A DNA stretch of 64,000 bases from Callorhinus ursinus (GCF_003265705.1 NW_020312968.1:3062612-3126611); one strand, 5' to 3'; numbered from the stretch's first letter, positions 47,610 through 59,460 are shown. The notes: a model not told the origin generated them from the sequence alone. Numbers and translations are program-made.

Positions 47610-48130
47610 TTTCCTTTAGAATGTAAAACACAAACTAAGATGGCTTGTAAGGCCCTTCATGACCTTGCCCCTGTCCACCTCTCCAACTAAATTTTCCAAC
47701 ACTTTTTTTCTGAAACCATACTACCTGGCTCTAATTAATTGCTTTCCGTTCCTTGAGGTGGCCAGAGCCTCTCCCATCTCAATGTCTTTGCACACGGTCT
47801 ACCTGACCCGGGATCTTCGTACTTTGCCTTCACCTTAAGGTACCCTTCCAGTCTCAGCTAAGGTTAACTCTCTCTACAAACTTTTTTTGACTCCTAAATT
47901 CTGGCCTAGATCTAGAGTGCTGTGTATTTCCCCAGTGCTATTTCTTATACCCCTAATAATGAAATCATCTGTGTTTATTTGTCTGTAGCCCCTAAACTAC
48001 GCTGAGCTTCACGCGACATGACTATCTCTATTTCAGTCTTGAATCACTAGCATCCAGCACAGCGCCTGGCCCATAGTAGGTGCTTACTAGTTCTTTGTTG
48101 AGTGAATGAATGAATGAATACATGAATGTT
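47610..48130 (+). repeat. L2, long 3' fragment
   Basis: 'ggcttgtaaggcccttcatgaccttgcccctgtccacctctcc', 'ctttgcacacggtctacctgaccc' and the end 'cagcacagcgcctggcccatagtaggtgcttactag..tgttgagtgaatgaatgaat' give a clear L2 3' end. Confidence 0.9.
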
Positions 48131-49314
48131 TTAAATATATTAGGCATTATTTACTTTTTATTTTGATGTTTACATTCATTGATTCCCAGTATAACTTTAT
48201 AAGCTGGGAAAGCAGTATTATTTCTGTTTTAAAATGGGCCAGTGGTAACAGACAGGCCAGATGACTTGTGTGGAGTTTTTCAAGATGTTTAATGGTGAGC
48301 ATAGATCTAATCTCTAGGTTCTGTAGGTTTTAGGATAGATGTCGAGATCGCGTACCACGGTTTTCCCTCACTCACTACATCATTTCGCCTTTTTCATTCT
48401 CATCTCTTTCTTTCTTTCTTTTCTCTCCCCCATGATTACCATTAAGGCCATACCGAAAGCCAGAGAGTTGGTGACACCTTGATTAATCCATAGGTGTGGG
48501 GATTTTTACAGAGTTTAATCATTCATCATTAAGCAAAACTTTTCTTTCCCCCATGGCTCCGTGTTAGCCTGGGATCAGGAGGGAAGGGAAGGGGATGTGA
48601 CAGGTGGTAACTCCTCCTTTTCAAGGTGAGATTGTATATAGAAATTCCAGGAGTTTGTCAGAGGTTGGTCATTCATATTGGCAAATTACTTTGTAATCAA
48701 AGTCTGTAATTTAGACCCAGCTTGTGAATTCTTATAAATAGATAGTGGTGACTTCAAAGTAGTGTGTGATGCCTGGAAGTCAGAGAGTGGGCTCCCGGTG
48801 GTGACCTTGTCAGATTGCTTTGCTGCGGACAGTGGGACTTTGCAATCATTTGGTTGTTAAAAGGAAGAAGTGCATATGTGAAATCAATAATGTGATGAGC
48901 GGGAACAGTTTTCTCTGTGGTCTCTTAAAGGGAAGAGTGAAGGGAAATATTAAATAATTTGAATATCTTAAAATAGTTGGTCATTCAATTCCATTCTGAA
49001 ATCATAAAACAACATAAATCATTTTGTATGTTTGTGTGGGAAAAGCTATGCATTTTCTTCCTTTATCCATAAGCTCTGTACCACAGAGTACGCTATAGTT
49101 AGTTAAGTTGTGGAGGTTAATACCTGGTGAACAAAGAGGCAGGGCAGAGAGTATCTGAAGGATTTTCTACAAACTGTCTCTTGAATGCTACTCCGTGGAG
49201 GCCTCTGATCCAGGCAAGAAATTGGAAGGGGACATATAGACCAAGGGGCCAGAAAACATTGATTTTCCTGGAGCGACTGGGAAGTTTAAGGTCATTTTCA
49301 TTCATGCCTTTTAG

Positions 49315-49467
49315 GTAGCATCCTTTTCAAGTGGATGACCATGGAATCCGAGAAGATCTCAGAGAAGCAAGAAGAAATTCTCTCCGTCCTGGAAGAGAAA
49401 TTTCCTAGCTTGCCTCCAAGAGAGGACATTATCAACGTCCTGCAGGAGACCCAATTCAGTGCTCAGG
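49315..49467 (+). CDS. PRUNE2: PRUNE2 coding exon 5 (end of DHH-type domain)
   Basis: This 153-bp exon lies 17.4 kb downstream of exon 4. The acceptor is ATGCCTTTTAG and the donor GTGAGT. It completes a glycine codon at its start and gives one base to another at its end. It encodes SILFKWMTMESEKISEKQEE and ILSVLEEKFPSLPPREDI, ending at LQETQFSAQ. PRUNE1 has a catalytic Asp in the aligned IILDCVNMD segment; here the position falls in ILFKWMTME and the Asp is missing. The charged SEKISEKQEEILSVLEEKF stretch is probably helical. Confidence 0.97.
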
Positions 49468-49959
49468 GTGAGTGACCGTCCCCCAGCTCCGTCACAGCTC
49501 CTGAGTAGGGATGGTTTATGGGGTGGCATGTGGCCAGGGTCCAGAAAGTGAATTGGAGTGTGCCTTCATTTTCTTCCCCGTTGTTTGTGCTTGTGGAAGA
49601 TTTCCAGGCACATGATGTCGGCTCACCTGGAAGCAGGCAGCCCGTATTGCAACCTCTCCTCTGAGGCCTTTGTGTCTGGATGCATGGTTAATTCAGGCAT
49701 CTAATGTGCACCCCAGATGCCTCATTACATGAAATCCCTGTGCTGAGCGGGTTCTGTTCTGAGAATGTGGCAGGAGCAATGTCAAGCACAATGGGATTTC
49801 ATAAATCAATTAATTTTAGAAAAAAAAATGAAGAGAGAATACAGTGAAGCAGATAAAATTGTGCTCTCAATCTCAGCTTTACCAAGACAGTGGATTTCCT
49901 GGCCCAATGGTTTTATAATAATCACAAATAGATATAATTCATGGGGTGCCTGATACACA

Positions 49960-50165
49960 CAAAGTTATGCAGGTGTAAGTTTGCATGGATTATGTTACTC
50001 AGTCTTCATGACAACGCTGAGAGTCAGCTGCTATTCTTATCCCCATTTTCCAGTTGTGAACACTGAGGCACAGAGAGAGGCGGCTTTGCTTTCTTGTCAT
50101 CACACATACACGGTTGGCAAGTGACCAGGCCAGGATTGAAACCCAGACATAAACATAGCTTTCTC
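49960..50165 (-). repeat. MIR, reverse
   Basis: 'cagtcttcatgacaacgctgagag', 'tcttatccccattttccagttgtgaacactgaggcacagagagag', 'gcaagtgaccaggccaggattgaaaccc' is a near full-length reverse MIR. Confidence 0.88.
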
Positions 50166-50516
50166 CCTTAGTTTGGAATCGCCCCGGGGACAGAGCCCAA
50201 GGCAAAGCGATTTATCTGGCAGGTGATCCCCGGGGCACACTGACAGGGGTTGGCGTGGTTGATCAGGTTAGCTCTGTGCCAAGTCGTGCCTTCATCCCGC
50301 TAGGGAACCTGAGGAAAGAGTGTGAAATTGCACCTCGGCATTATCCCACCTGAAGGGTGCTATGCTGGAATTTGTCCGTCCAAGCTCCAGGGGCTGGTTG
50401 GTAAATTTTCAGGAGTTTTGTGAGTTGGGCGATATTGGGTTGGCAGCTTGAAAGCCACCATGGAGGAAGTACCGACACCCACAGAAACGAGCAAACACTA
50501 CAAATCAGGTTTGTTG

Positions 50517-51157
50517 CTGATCTCTGGGCTCAGTGTGGAGTCTGCTTAAGACTCTCCGCCCTTCCCCCCCCCCCCCACCCCCTCTCCTTCTAAAAAAAAC
50601 AAATAAATCTAAAAAAAAAAAAAAAAAGCTTGGTCTAGTTTTGAAAGTAAATGACAAGGGGCACCTGGGTTGTGTCTGCCTTCGGCTCAGGTCATGATCC
50701 CAGGGTCCTGGGATCAAGCCCTGCATCAGGCTCCCTACTCAGCAGGGCACCTGCTTCTCCCTCGCCCACTCCCCCCTGCTTGTTTTCTCTCTCTCTGTCA
50801 AATAAATAAATAAAATTTATTTTTTATTGAAAAGAAAAGAAAGTGAATGACGAGATACACATACATCCACACACGCACATTTGTAGCAGATGTGTCAGTG
50901 TCCCACTCACTCTTCCTCAGATCTCCCCATCATGGTACACCTCAGCATGATGCCCCAACACCGGCACCTGCGTCTCTTCCTGAGGCCTTTTTCTGGCCAC
51001 CAGAGCCTCCTCTGGGGAATTCATAGCTTCTGGGACCAAGTGGTCCTCAATACGCAACGGTCCAGTGATATGCTGAGATCATGACCTGAGCTGAAACCAG
51101 GAGTCAGGTGCATAAACGAATGCACTACCCAGGCACCCCAAAACTAGACCAAGCTTT
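50517..51157. other. SINE split by an inversion of about 0.55 kb
   Basis: The 3' half of a CAN-SINE lies forward at 50517-50624 and its 5' half lies in reverse at 51066-51139. The expected target-site duplication is present but inverted: AAAGCTTGGTCTAGTTTTG at 50625-50643 is the exact complement of 51139-51157. An inversion with one break inside a reverse-oriented SINE explains the order. The inverted segment also holds a younger SINE (50659-50838). Confidence 0.8.
50659..50838 (+). mobile_element. CAN-SINE (SINEC), forward, small 5' deletion
   Basis: The head GGCACCTGGGTTGTGTCTGC lacks about 18 bases of the usual tRNA part. The rest is typical, up to CAAATAAATAAATAAAA. The target-site duplication is GAAAGTAAATGACAAG at 50643-50658 and GAAAGTGAATGACGAG at 50839-50854. 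Confidence 0.92.
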
Positions 51158-52337
51158 AATGCACAGTATATTCTATAAATCATTTTATGTTGCAGTATAG
51201 TTGATAGTGGCCTTTCAGTCTTAAAGTCAAAGAAAAAGATTTCATACTCGTCTGTTTCCCCACACTGCTGTGACTGATAGAGGGTTCTAAGTTGGGAGGG
51301 CAAGTAGGCAACTCTGGTGTCTTAACACGTATCTGGGAAGAATATATGTGCTCTACTGGGCTTTATTATGGGTCTTCTCCCCAAGAGGTTAGGCCGAATC
51401 AGATATAATAACCTAGGGTGAGAGTTAAATGTCAAGCCCGACCTTTTCCTGTTTTTCAGGGATAGATTTTATTGAAACACATTGGTCAGCTGACTCAAAC
51501 TATGCAGTTCTGGATAATTCAGCCATTCCAGATTATTCTTCCCATCATTTAAGGAATCCAGTGGCTCCGATTGCCAAAGTCTATTACAAGGTTGACCAAT
51601 TTATCATGACAGTTTTATGGGTTACAATTAAAATGTGCACTTTGAATAAAATTACACTAGAAAATATGGGGCCTCAACTAAATCCATCCTGAAAGCAAAT
51701 TTTGGCCTCGTAGGGTATGACTTAGCTAGTTTGCTTGATAACGTTAAGTTTTCCACCTTTGCCCACCTTTCCCCATTCCTTTCTCTGCCCTTGTCTGCTG
51801 TGGACCTCTGGAGGCTTGTACTTCTGAGCGTTTAGTCATGTGGCTCCTGGCTGGGTTTGGTTAGTGAGAACAGTTAGCAACACATGGGGCGTGAGGTTCA
51901 AGGGAAGGAGAAGAGAGAGGCTGTAGTATTTCTTCGCTTCCTCATTGATTCGATGCTAAGTTTCTGGCAGCCTCTCTCCTCTACTTTCAGGTCTCTGTTT
52001 CTTTCCTTTGTCCTTTTGCTCGCGTCTGGATGCCTCAGCATCTTTTATTCATTTTCTCAGCCTCACCCACATCTCGGTAAGGGTCCTGCCATTAAAAAAA
52101 TCTTTTTTTTTTCATCATAAAGTGTGAATTCTATTTCCTGCTGGGATCCTAACTGGTGCGAATATTGTCACCAGTGTGATTTTTGCCTTTAGGTGTGTTT
52201 ATTATGGGTAAAAGAGATCTTGGTTGGGAGGGGGGCAGAATATTGAAATTAACAGGGTGATTTCTTTACATGATCCCTTGATATTATCAAGAACAGTTCC
52301 CCGGGTGTAACATAATGTTTTCCCCTCTCATCTACAG

Positions 52338-52432
52338 GTTTAAGTATTGAACAGACAATGCTGAAAGATCTAAAGGAACTGTCAGATGGAGAAATAAAAG
52401 TGGCCATTAGTACTGTGAACATGACCCTTGAG
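52338..52432 (+). CDS. PRUNE2: PRUNE2 coding exon 6 (start of DHHA2 domain)
   Basis: This 95-bp exon follows CTCATCTACAG and is followed by GTAAGG. It enters in phase 1, completing a glycine codon, and ends on a codon boundary after glutamate. It encodes LSIEQTMLKDLKELSDGEIK and VAISTVNMTLE, the beginning of the DHHA2 domain (PRUNE1 has TTEQMLRKD and KVAISAIYMDLE here). The following PRUNE2 exon, expected to begin with an NCLFHSN-like sequence, was not found in the remaining 11.5 kb, so intron 6 is longer than that. A 25-T run begins 54 bases after the exon end. Confidence 0.97.
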
Positions 52433-52485
52433 GTAAGGGTAGGAATGGATTTTTGTTTCTTTGTTTGTTTGGTTGGTTGGTTGGG

Positions 52486-52510
52486 TTTTTTTTTTTTTTT
52501 TTTTTTTTTT
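52486..52510 (+). repeat. 25-T run close to the exon 6 donor
   Basis: The run is preceded by TTTGTTTGTTTGGTTGGTTG, so the first 78 bases of the intron are U/G-rich in the transcript. Confidence 0.97.
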
Positions 52511-54783
52511 GCAATGACAGATTGTACAGAACTGCATTCTGAGCAACTGGTTTACAACTCTCTACAGCATAAGTCACTGTTAGTTTTTTTCTCTGAATGC
52601 TTCTTTATGGTATATTTGACTGGGAGTGTGGGTTATTATTTTGGATGAAACCACTGTGCCAAGTCAAATGAAAAATGGCAAACATGGATTCCCAAGGCGA
52701 GTGCTATTTCATTCCTCTCAGTAAAACAAAACCTAAAACATGAACATTCACATTTGTATGTGTGCATATGTATAGTCTGCTTAATAGTGATGAATATATA
52801 TGTGATTGGATTTACTTCCAGTTTTTCTGTGCACCACCCCACAGCGTCCATAGAACTTTTCGAAGAAAAGAAGTTGTCCTTTGGCCCTTGTAAGCTATTT
52901 GGATTCATGTCATTTTCGGTAATCAATGGTGACAGCTCAAGTGTTCATAAAACTCTCCTTCCAATCTATTAAATGAATGACTCAGGGTGCATATTACTCT
53001 TGTCGTTGTGTGTTGCCTTGGAAAATTATCTTTTTTCTACTTTGCGGGTTTTCAATGACTTGTATGTTAATCTTAATTAACCTAACTAATGGGGATGATA
53101 TTTTACAGAAACACATTTGTGCCATGCCGAATTCTGTGTATCTCTGTACTGTTATATTGCCTTGGTCAAGGCAGTGAGCTCTCAAGTTTATGGAGATAAA
53201 AATTGCTGTATGGCAATTCATCTTTTGGTTTTTAGAATTATATATCACTCTTCTTTTTCTTGCTCCTAATGGTGCTGATGACAATATCATGTGTATATTT
53301 CCAGGGAATAGCAGGCATGCACGGGGTATCCATACCTCAGAAAGCCCAAGAGCAAAGCAGGTGCTTTTTTTCTATAATTTCTTTGAAAAATTTATTCCCA
53401 GTTGATTGACATGGTAATTCAGGTCATAGATCCATGAGTATCAAGAGGAAGACTGTTGTCACTAGAGAGAATCATATTTGGTAGTTACGTTGTGCCTTGT
53501 AGTTTATAGAGCACGTTCTCATTGTATGTAGTTGGTCGATGGACGAAACTGTTTCTGTGGACTCTCAAATTGATAGATGCTCCCTATAATTAGATGTTGA
53601 TGTGATTCAACATAAGAAATACATGCAATTTGGGATGTAGTAACTAGATAATCACCTTCAATTAGAAATCTGCTTTTTGTATAGAAATCCAAGGAAAACA
53701 TGGATCTTGCAAGGGTCAGTAGCTCAGAGAATCATTTCTCCTAGTTCAAGCCTTAGGGTTTTCTGTCTCCTCTCCCCCCCTCCCCTGTCTCCCTTCACTT
53801 AACAGCATCTTATTAGGTTTTAAATGCCTTGTTTGGAATTCCTTTCTAAATTAACATAGAGCATCTTATAATTGTTTAGGGAACTGTCTGTAGTTAGTAA
53901 ATTATTTTAAGGCTATTATTATTACAGACTTCCCATAGCTTTAACATACCTTTATATTACAAGGGTATATGAATGGCTTTGTCAGAATTGTTAAACTGTA
54001 AATGTGTGTCAAGCTGAATAAGTGATAAAATGATCATCTACATCTACAGGTCCAGTAATTAATCAGGCAATTAAGTACATCTCTGGAAACACTATATGAT
54101 CTTCTGGGAGGAGGAAGAAGAACATTTGCACGTGTAAAAGAAGGGTACACAGATTAAACGCTAATCAGCTGAATGAGGGCTTTTCACTTGTGCATAATGG
54201 GGATAGTAAAGATGACTGAGAAATGGGGAAGCAACTCCTTAGTAAGATTGTATGACTTCTTTGAAAGAGCAAATGCACATTTTTTATTCAGTCTGTCCGT
54301 TGGAAAAATCCCCCATTTGAGGGCAGAGTTTGGTTTTCTCCACAGAGGGTCCTGTGAGGTGGTGTTTTCTCCTCCCTACTCACCTACGATGCCATGTCAG
54401 CCTTCCTGTCCCATCCCCATGTACCTCACTTTTTTAAAATAATGACAGAATCCCCATAACCTTATTTTGTGTGTTTTGAAACAGCTGTCTAAACACCCTT
54501 TAAATCTAGATAGATTCTCGAAGAAATATTTTTAGTTCCAATGAGTATCTAAGTCTCGTTTGTCCTCCAAAGCATGTCAAGACCTAGCTATTTTGTGATA
54601 ACTTTTATAAATTCTCCATTGTTTATCACCAGCCTCTGAACTCTTGCAAAGTTTAGTTTGAAGGACCAACTTAGGACTGAAATAGTTTTCCATTTATTTT
54701 GAGCTTCGTTTCATGTATCTATTTAATCACAGTTAGACAATATTTTAGGTTAATTGAGCCTAATGATGGTATCTTTGACTTCT

Positions 54784-54977
54784 TTTTTTTTTTTTTTTTA
54801 AGAAAAAGAGCACAGTGTGGAGGGTGTGGCAGAAGGAGAGGGAGAGAGAGAGAATCTTAAGCAGACTCCACGCCTAGTGTGGAGTCTGACATGAGGCTCG
54901 ATCTCACAACCCTGAGATCACGACATGAGCCAAAATCAAGAGTTGAACGTTTAACCAACTGAGCCACCCAGAGGCCC
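54784..54977 (-). mobile_element. CAN-SINE, older subfamily, reverse
   Basis: This reverse SINE contains 'tctcacaaccctgagatcacgac' and is flanked by a perfect 17-bp target-site duplication, TGGTATCTTTGACTTCT, at 54767-54783 and 54978-54994. Confidence 0.94.
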
Positions 54978-56059
54978 TGGTATCTTTGACTTCTATCTCC
55001 CTTTAATTTCCTGGCAGAGTGCTGGGCATATAGTAGATGCTCAGTAAATAGAAATACTTAGTACATGTTGGTGTTTGCAGTTTGTCCCTGTGATATCTGA
55101 TTTTTATTTCCTTTCCAATTTAAATAAACAGCTAGGGAAGCAAAGCCACATAGCTGTGCATCCAAGATAATCTACTTTTTTCCCTCCTAATCAGTTTTTT
55201 TCCAGATAACTATGTCTGAAGGCTGAGATAATATAGATCAAATATGGTCCATGTATTTGTAGATAGTACTGCTTTATCCAGCTGTCCAAAAGTGGATCAG
55301 GCAGCTTTGCAAAATAGTTGTTACTGGAAGGAATCCACTGGAAGTTCTGTGACATGTCAGGGAAATGGGGAAAAGGATTCTTTAAATTTTCAGCGGTCCT
55401 TCGGAACGCCGCAGGTGCACAGTTGTATGCATCATGGCCTTTATTTGACTGATGACCCAATTAATTTTGGGAGGTAAAAATATTGAGAAAATCAGAAGAA
55501 TCTGTGTCTTTGTAATATACATAGTAGGAACCCCTAGTTTGGGAGGTAGAGACCATTGCTTTGACAGACACATTAACTCTGACCTTCTGTGTTGTAAAAA
55601 GAAAGCTACTAAACTCTTTCTCATGTTCATGGTAGTATATATGATAAAGAAGAGTTGTAATCTCATCAAGTTTACAGATGCTATTGAAAAATCTACCACA
55701 GAAAGCAAATAATTATAATAATGCAGAGTTTCAATACTTTGCACCATATAAGGTCAGAATGAATATGACTTTGAGGAGCAGTAGATAAAAAGTGGCATTC
55801 TCAGATGCGTGGCCAGAGGGGTAGCCCTTCTTACAGAGAGGACTTGGAAGCTAGGACCATGGGGAAGACACAGATGTACCGTTTTACATGGCCTCCAGGT
55901 TGTTCTGAGTCCAAATATAGCACACATCTTGGGCATACACACCACATACTGGAATTCACTTCATTGATTATCATTGTACCTGATCCTTTGTGCCCTTTTC
56001 ATTGCTTGCCCATTTGATTATCAAGAGAAGCGCAGGTGGTTTTGGTTCTGTTCCAATCC

Positions 56060-56165
56060 TTCATCTTGTTTTCTATTGAAGTATCATTGACACACAAGGT
56101 TACATTAGCTTCAGGTATACGATCTAGTGATTGGACAAGTCTACATGTTATGTTATGCTCTCCAC
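56060..56165 (-). mobile_element. L1M 3' fragment, reverse
   Basis: 'ctattgaagtatcattgacacacaaggttacattagcttcaggtatacgatctagtgattgg' is a decayed reverse L1 3' end. Confidence 0.6.
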
Positions 56166-56629
56166 AATGCAGCTTCCAATCCTGCCTTTTAGCGGCGGAA
56201 CCAGTAGAGAGGAATAAAGGTGGCCAAAAACCAAATCCATATTAAAAACTAGAAAGTATAAAAATGAAAAATAATAAAGCCTTGATCAGAAAAAATAGAA
56301 AAGCATTATGGCTATCAGAACATATGCTTCCAAACTTTGCCTGTGTTCTTTTACCAGAAATGAAGTGCTGATTATACATCATGGACCTAGTATACCGTTA
56401 AAGGGAAGGAACAGAGCTTTCCATTCCAGTGAGGTGCCACTCGGCAACTGAGGTTAACCACATTAACGGTTCCCTTGCCAACATCCAATATGATTACGCC
56501 TCCTTTAAGCATCTCCGGAAAGCTGTGAGTCATTAGCATCTTGCCTCAGGAAGGACCATAAGCAGGCACTGACTTGATTACTTTCTGTTACGATCAATGC
56601 TGTTAGGATTCATTCCAGCAAGTATACTG

Positions 56630-57030
56630 TATCAGTTTGCTCAGGCTGTCATCACAAAACAGCACAAATGGAGCGATGTAAACAACAGAAATGTAGTGTC
56701 TCACAACTCTGGAGGCGAGAAGTTCAAGGGTTGGCAGGCCGGCTTCCTTCTGAGGGCCGAGAGTCTCTTCCATGCCTCTCATCCAGCTCCTGGTGGTCCG
56801 CTGGCGTCTTTGGCATTGCTTGGCTCGTCAAAGTGTCACCTCCGTCTCTGCTTTCATGTTCCTGTTGTCTTTCGTCTCTCCTTGTCTCTGTGTTCAAATT
56901 TGCCCTTTATTATATCTGCATTGACCTTGTGTCCGAATAAGGTCACACTCTGATGTACTGGAAGTTAGGACTTCAGTATATAAATTTGACGGTGGTTGGG
57001 GGAGGGGGGTGACACAATTCAACCCATAAC
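56630..57030 (-). mobile_element. MLT1-type (ERVL-MaLR) LTR, reverse
   Basis: The + strand runs from 'tgtatcagtttgctcaggctgtcat' through 'ctcacaactctggaggcgagaagttcaagg' and 'aaggtcacactctgatgtactggaagttaggacttc' to 'gtgacacaattcaacccataaca'. This is a nearly complete reverse solo LTR. The open frames inside it (such as 56597-56953) are chance frames. Confidence 0.78.
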
Positions 57031-57150
57031 ATAGACTATTTGTAAAAGTAGTAATTTTCCAGACAACTGAAGAGAATAAAACATACAGGACTGTCTGAAT
57101 GAATCTGTTGCCTGCTAAGCACATTTCATCTGTTGCTTCCACATGTTTTT

Positions 57151-57197
57151 TTATTATTTTATTTAAATTCAGTTAGCCAACGTATAGTACATCATTA
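57151..57197 (-). mobile_element. Ultra-short L1 insertion (about 47 bp)
   Basis: 'tattattttatttaaattcagttagccaacgtatagtacatcatta' is only the last piece of a carnivore L1 3'UTR, in reverse. It sits between perfect 17-bp duplications, TGCTTCCACATGTTTTT, at 57134-57150 and 57198-57214. Confidence 0.88.
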
Positions 57198-57989
57198 TGC
57201 TTCCACATGTTTTTATTTCAAATCAATTTCCTTTAAATGAGGAACAGTGGGGATTTTCTGCTCTTGAGATTGTTGTCTCCTTTATTTGGAGCTGGAGTCT
57301 GAGGGAAGCGTTCAGGCTTGTTTTCTCTCTGGGGCTCCACTGTGCTCTCAGCCCTGGGCCTCCTCATGACCAGACGCTCTGCTATTTGAAACCTGGAATA
57401 GAACACATGGGATGTGTTCTGGTAAAGTGATTCAGACTGCTGACTCATTCTGCCCTGTAGAGATTACCAGCCAAGCTGCACCTTGGAACACTGCAGAGGG
57501 AAAAATACCAACATTTTCCCTCAGCATTCAGAGCACAGAGCAGAATGAATGCCCAAGATCACTGCTAAACTCTTCCCAAACAAAAAGGAACATTTGCTCT
57601 GGGCCCAGTGAAGCATCACTGAACCACTGTAACCAGTGCTTTAAGATGGAGCAAAGCAGTCCGAAATCCAGTTTACCAGTTTTAAGCACCATATGTGATT
57701 TCTCCTTGTTGCAGCTTAGAGTTTTTGGAGATCAAGATGGAAATACCTCTAGAGTATTTACTACCTACCTTGTTGTGTTGTAGAACGTGTAGTATGAATA
57801 TTTGGGGGGAGTGTAGATGATTTTTGATTAGCGTATTATTGTGAAGCATATGGTAGGTGCTTTTTCAAAGCCAACTGGCCAACCAGGGGAAACACATGCA
57901 ACCTCTCCTCCAGGTTTTTAGGTCATAACTGCCTCCATTTCCTCTTGGGTCCAGGCCAGCCACCTCCTCCTTGCTAAAGAGTTAATATT

Positions 57990-58590
57990 TGATGTTGAGC
58001 GCTCACTGTGTTACCAGACAGTAGAATGAGGACTTGCAAGCATCATCTCATATAATCCTCCCAGAAAGCCTGTGAGGCAAGGGTGCTGTGGTCACCCCTG
58101 TACTGGTTAAGGTAGCTGTAGCAGCTGTAACAGATAAACCCCAGCTCTCAGAGACTCAGCACAGAAGTTATTCTGTTTTTGCTTGTGTAGTTATCCACTT
58201 TGGTGTTCCTCGTCCAGTGGCCACGGGTGATTCAGAGACCATGTTCAAAATGCATCTCCTAAGATGCCTGTGGACACCTCCATCCCATCAGCAGGATGGG
58301 GAAGAGCTTGGAGAGCCACAGGTGAGAGGTTTTATGGATCTGGTCTGGATGTAGCACCCATCACTCTGGGTCACCTTGCAGTGGCTCAGTCACATGGTCC
58401 CATCTAGCTGCAGGGTCTAGCTGTGTGCCCAAGAAGAAGAACCACTTTGAAGAATACTGAGCCAGTCTCTTCCACAATCTCCATCTTGGAGGCGAGGAAA
58501 TTGGAATCTGGAGAGATTAAAACATTTGTCTAATGGAGAACCAGAACTAAAATCCAGGTTTGTCCTGTTCCAGTACTGTTTTCACTGCTT
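57990..58590 (-). repeat. Reverse MIR split by another ancient repeat
   Basis: The 57990-58095 part ('gcgctcactgtgttaccagacag' to 'cagaaagcctgtgaggcaagg') and the 58470-58590 part ('atcttggaggcgaggaaattggaatctggagagattaaaacatttg') are consecutive pieces of one reverse MIR. Between them (58096-58465), 'gtagctgtagcagctgtaacagataaaccccag' to 'cacatggtcccatctagctgcagggt' resembles an old interspersed repeat whose family I cannot name. Confidence 0.55.
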
Positions 58591-59460
58591 GGGATATGGT
58601 ACCCACGGGCGAGACTAGTTGTAGTCTTGGAGCCCACCAAGGGCTTCACTAGTGAGTCATCTAGAGTCAGTGATTACCCCAAATTTTTGGTGTCAGACAG
58701 CCTAAACCTCCCCAGGCAGTCCTTGGTTGAATTCTCCTTTTCCCTACTCCTCATATCAAGCCCCCTTCCTCTCTATACCTTCAAGTCTTTACTTCTTTTA
58801 AAAATCATTTCAATTTTGATCTATAAATATATAACTTCTAAGTATTCATAGTGAAAGTAATTATCGGCCCCTGACCTGGGGGAGATTTGGTAAATAAATC
58901 GAGTATATAACAACGACTTTGGGACAAGGGACTGGGTAGGACATACCATGTAGGGAGGAAAGAAGTGTGAAGTTTCTTCTCAGCCTGACTCTAGAATTCA
59001 AGGATATGACTGTTCTGGTTTGCCTTGCTGTGATATATAACTTTTTCCAAATTGGTGTTCAAATGGAGAGCAGCCTAATCAGTTAGTGAAAAAAATTCAG
59101 TGGTAGAGCTCTTTTATTGAAAGGAAACAGTATTACTTTTGACCACAATGCTAACTCCAAATAACAAAAGTTCTGAGTAGTCGAGGTGTTAGTTCTCAAT
59201 TCATACCTGGCTCAAGGGTCCAAAGGAATTTAAAACAAATGCCAAACACAGGTAACTTTCATGGTATGAATTTAATAATCAGTTATGTGTGAGGCATCTG
59301 AAGTATGAATTGAGAGCTAATAATTCATAGCTCCTTGAGGACAGTGGCAGGATGAAAAAATGAAAGAACCACAAAAGTAGACTTGCATGCCTTTTGATCT
59401 ACAATGAATGGTTCTTGATAATAAGTCATAACTGAAGTGAGAGAATCAGAAATCCTTATT

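Larger units (their letters stand above)
31955..49314 (+). other. PRUNE2: PRUNE2 intron 4: overview
   Basis: This is a 17.4-kb intron with GTGAGA donor and TTTTAG acceptor, including the assembly gap. I recognise nothing in these stretches apart from simple repeats: 31955-33774, 34308-35094, 35346-35539, 37271-40632 (except the polypyrimidine tract and minisatellite) and 48131-49314. The stretch 46841-47160 carries a 92-codon reverse frame that I cannot assign; it may be an old transposon fragment. Confidence 0.92.
49468..52337 (+). other. PRUNE2: PRUNE2 intron 5: overview
   Basis: This is a 2.9-kb intron with GTGAGT donor and CATCTACAG acceptor. Unique DNA without recognisable features lies at 49468-49959, 50166-50516 and 51158-52337. 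The SINE-bearing middle is described separately. Confidence 0.93.

Noticed and set aside
50459..50480. GCCACCATGGAGGAAG, a strong start-codon context resembling the PRUNE2 N-terminus (MEE)
   Set aside because: It lies in intron 5, and the following codons (VPTPTETSK) do not match PRUNE2 exon 1.
56597..56953. Overlapping frames of 118 and 90 codons
   Set aside because: They lie within a reverse MLT1-type LTR and match no protein.
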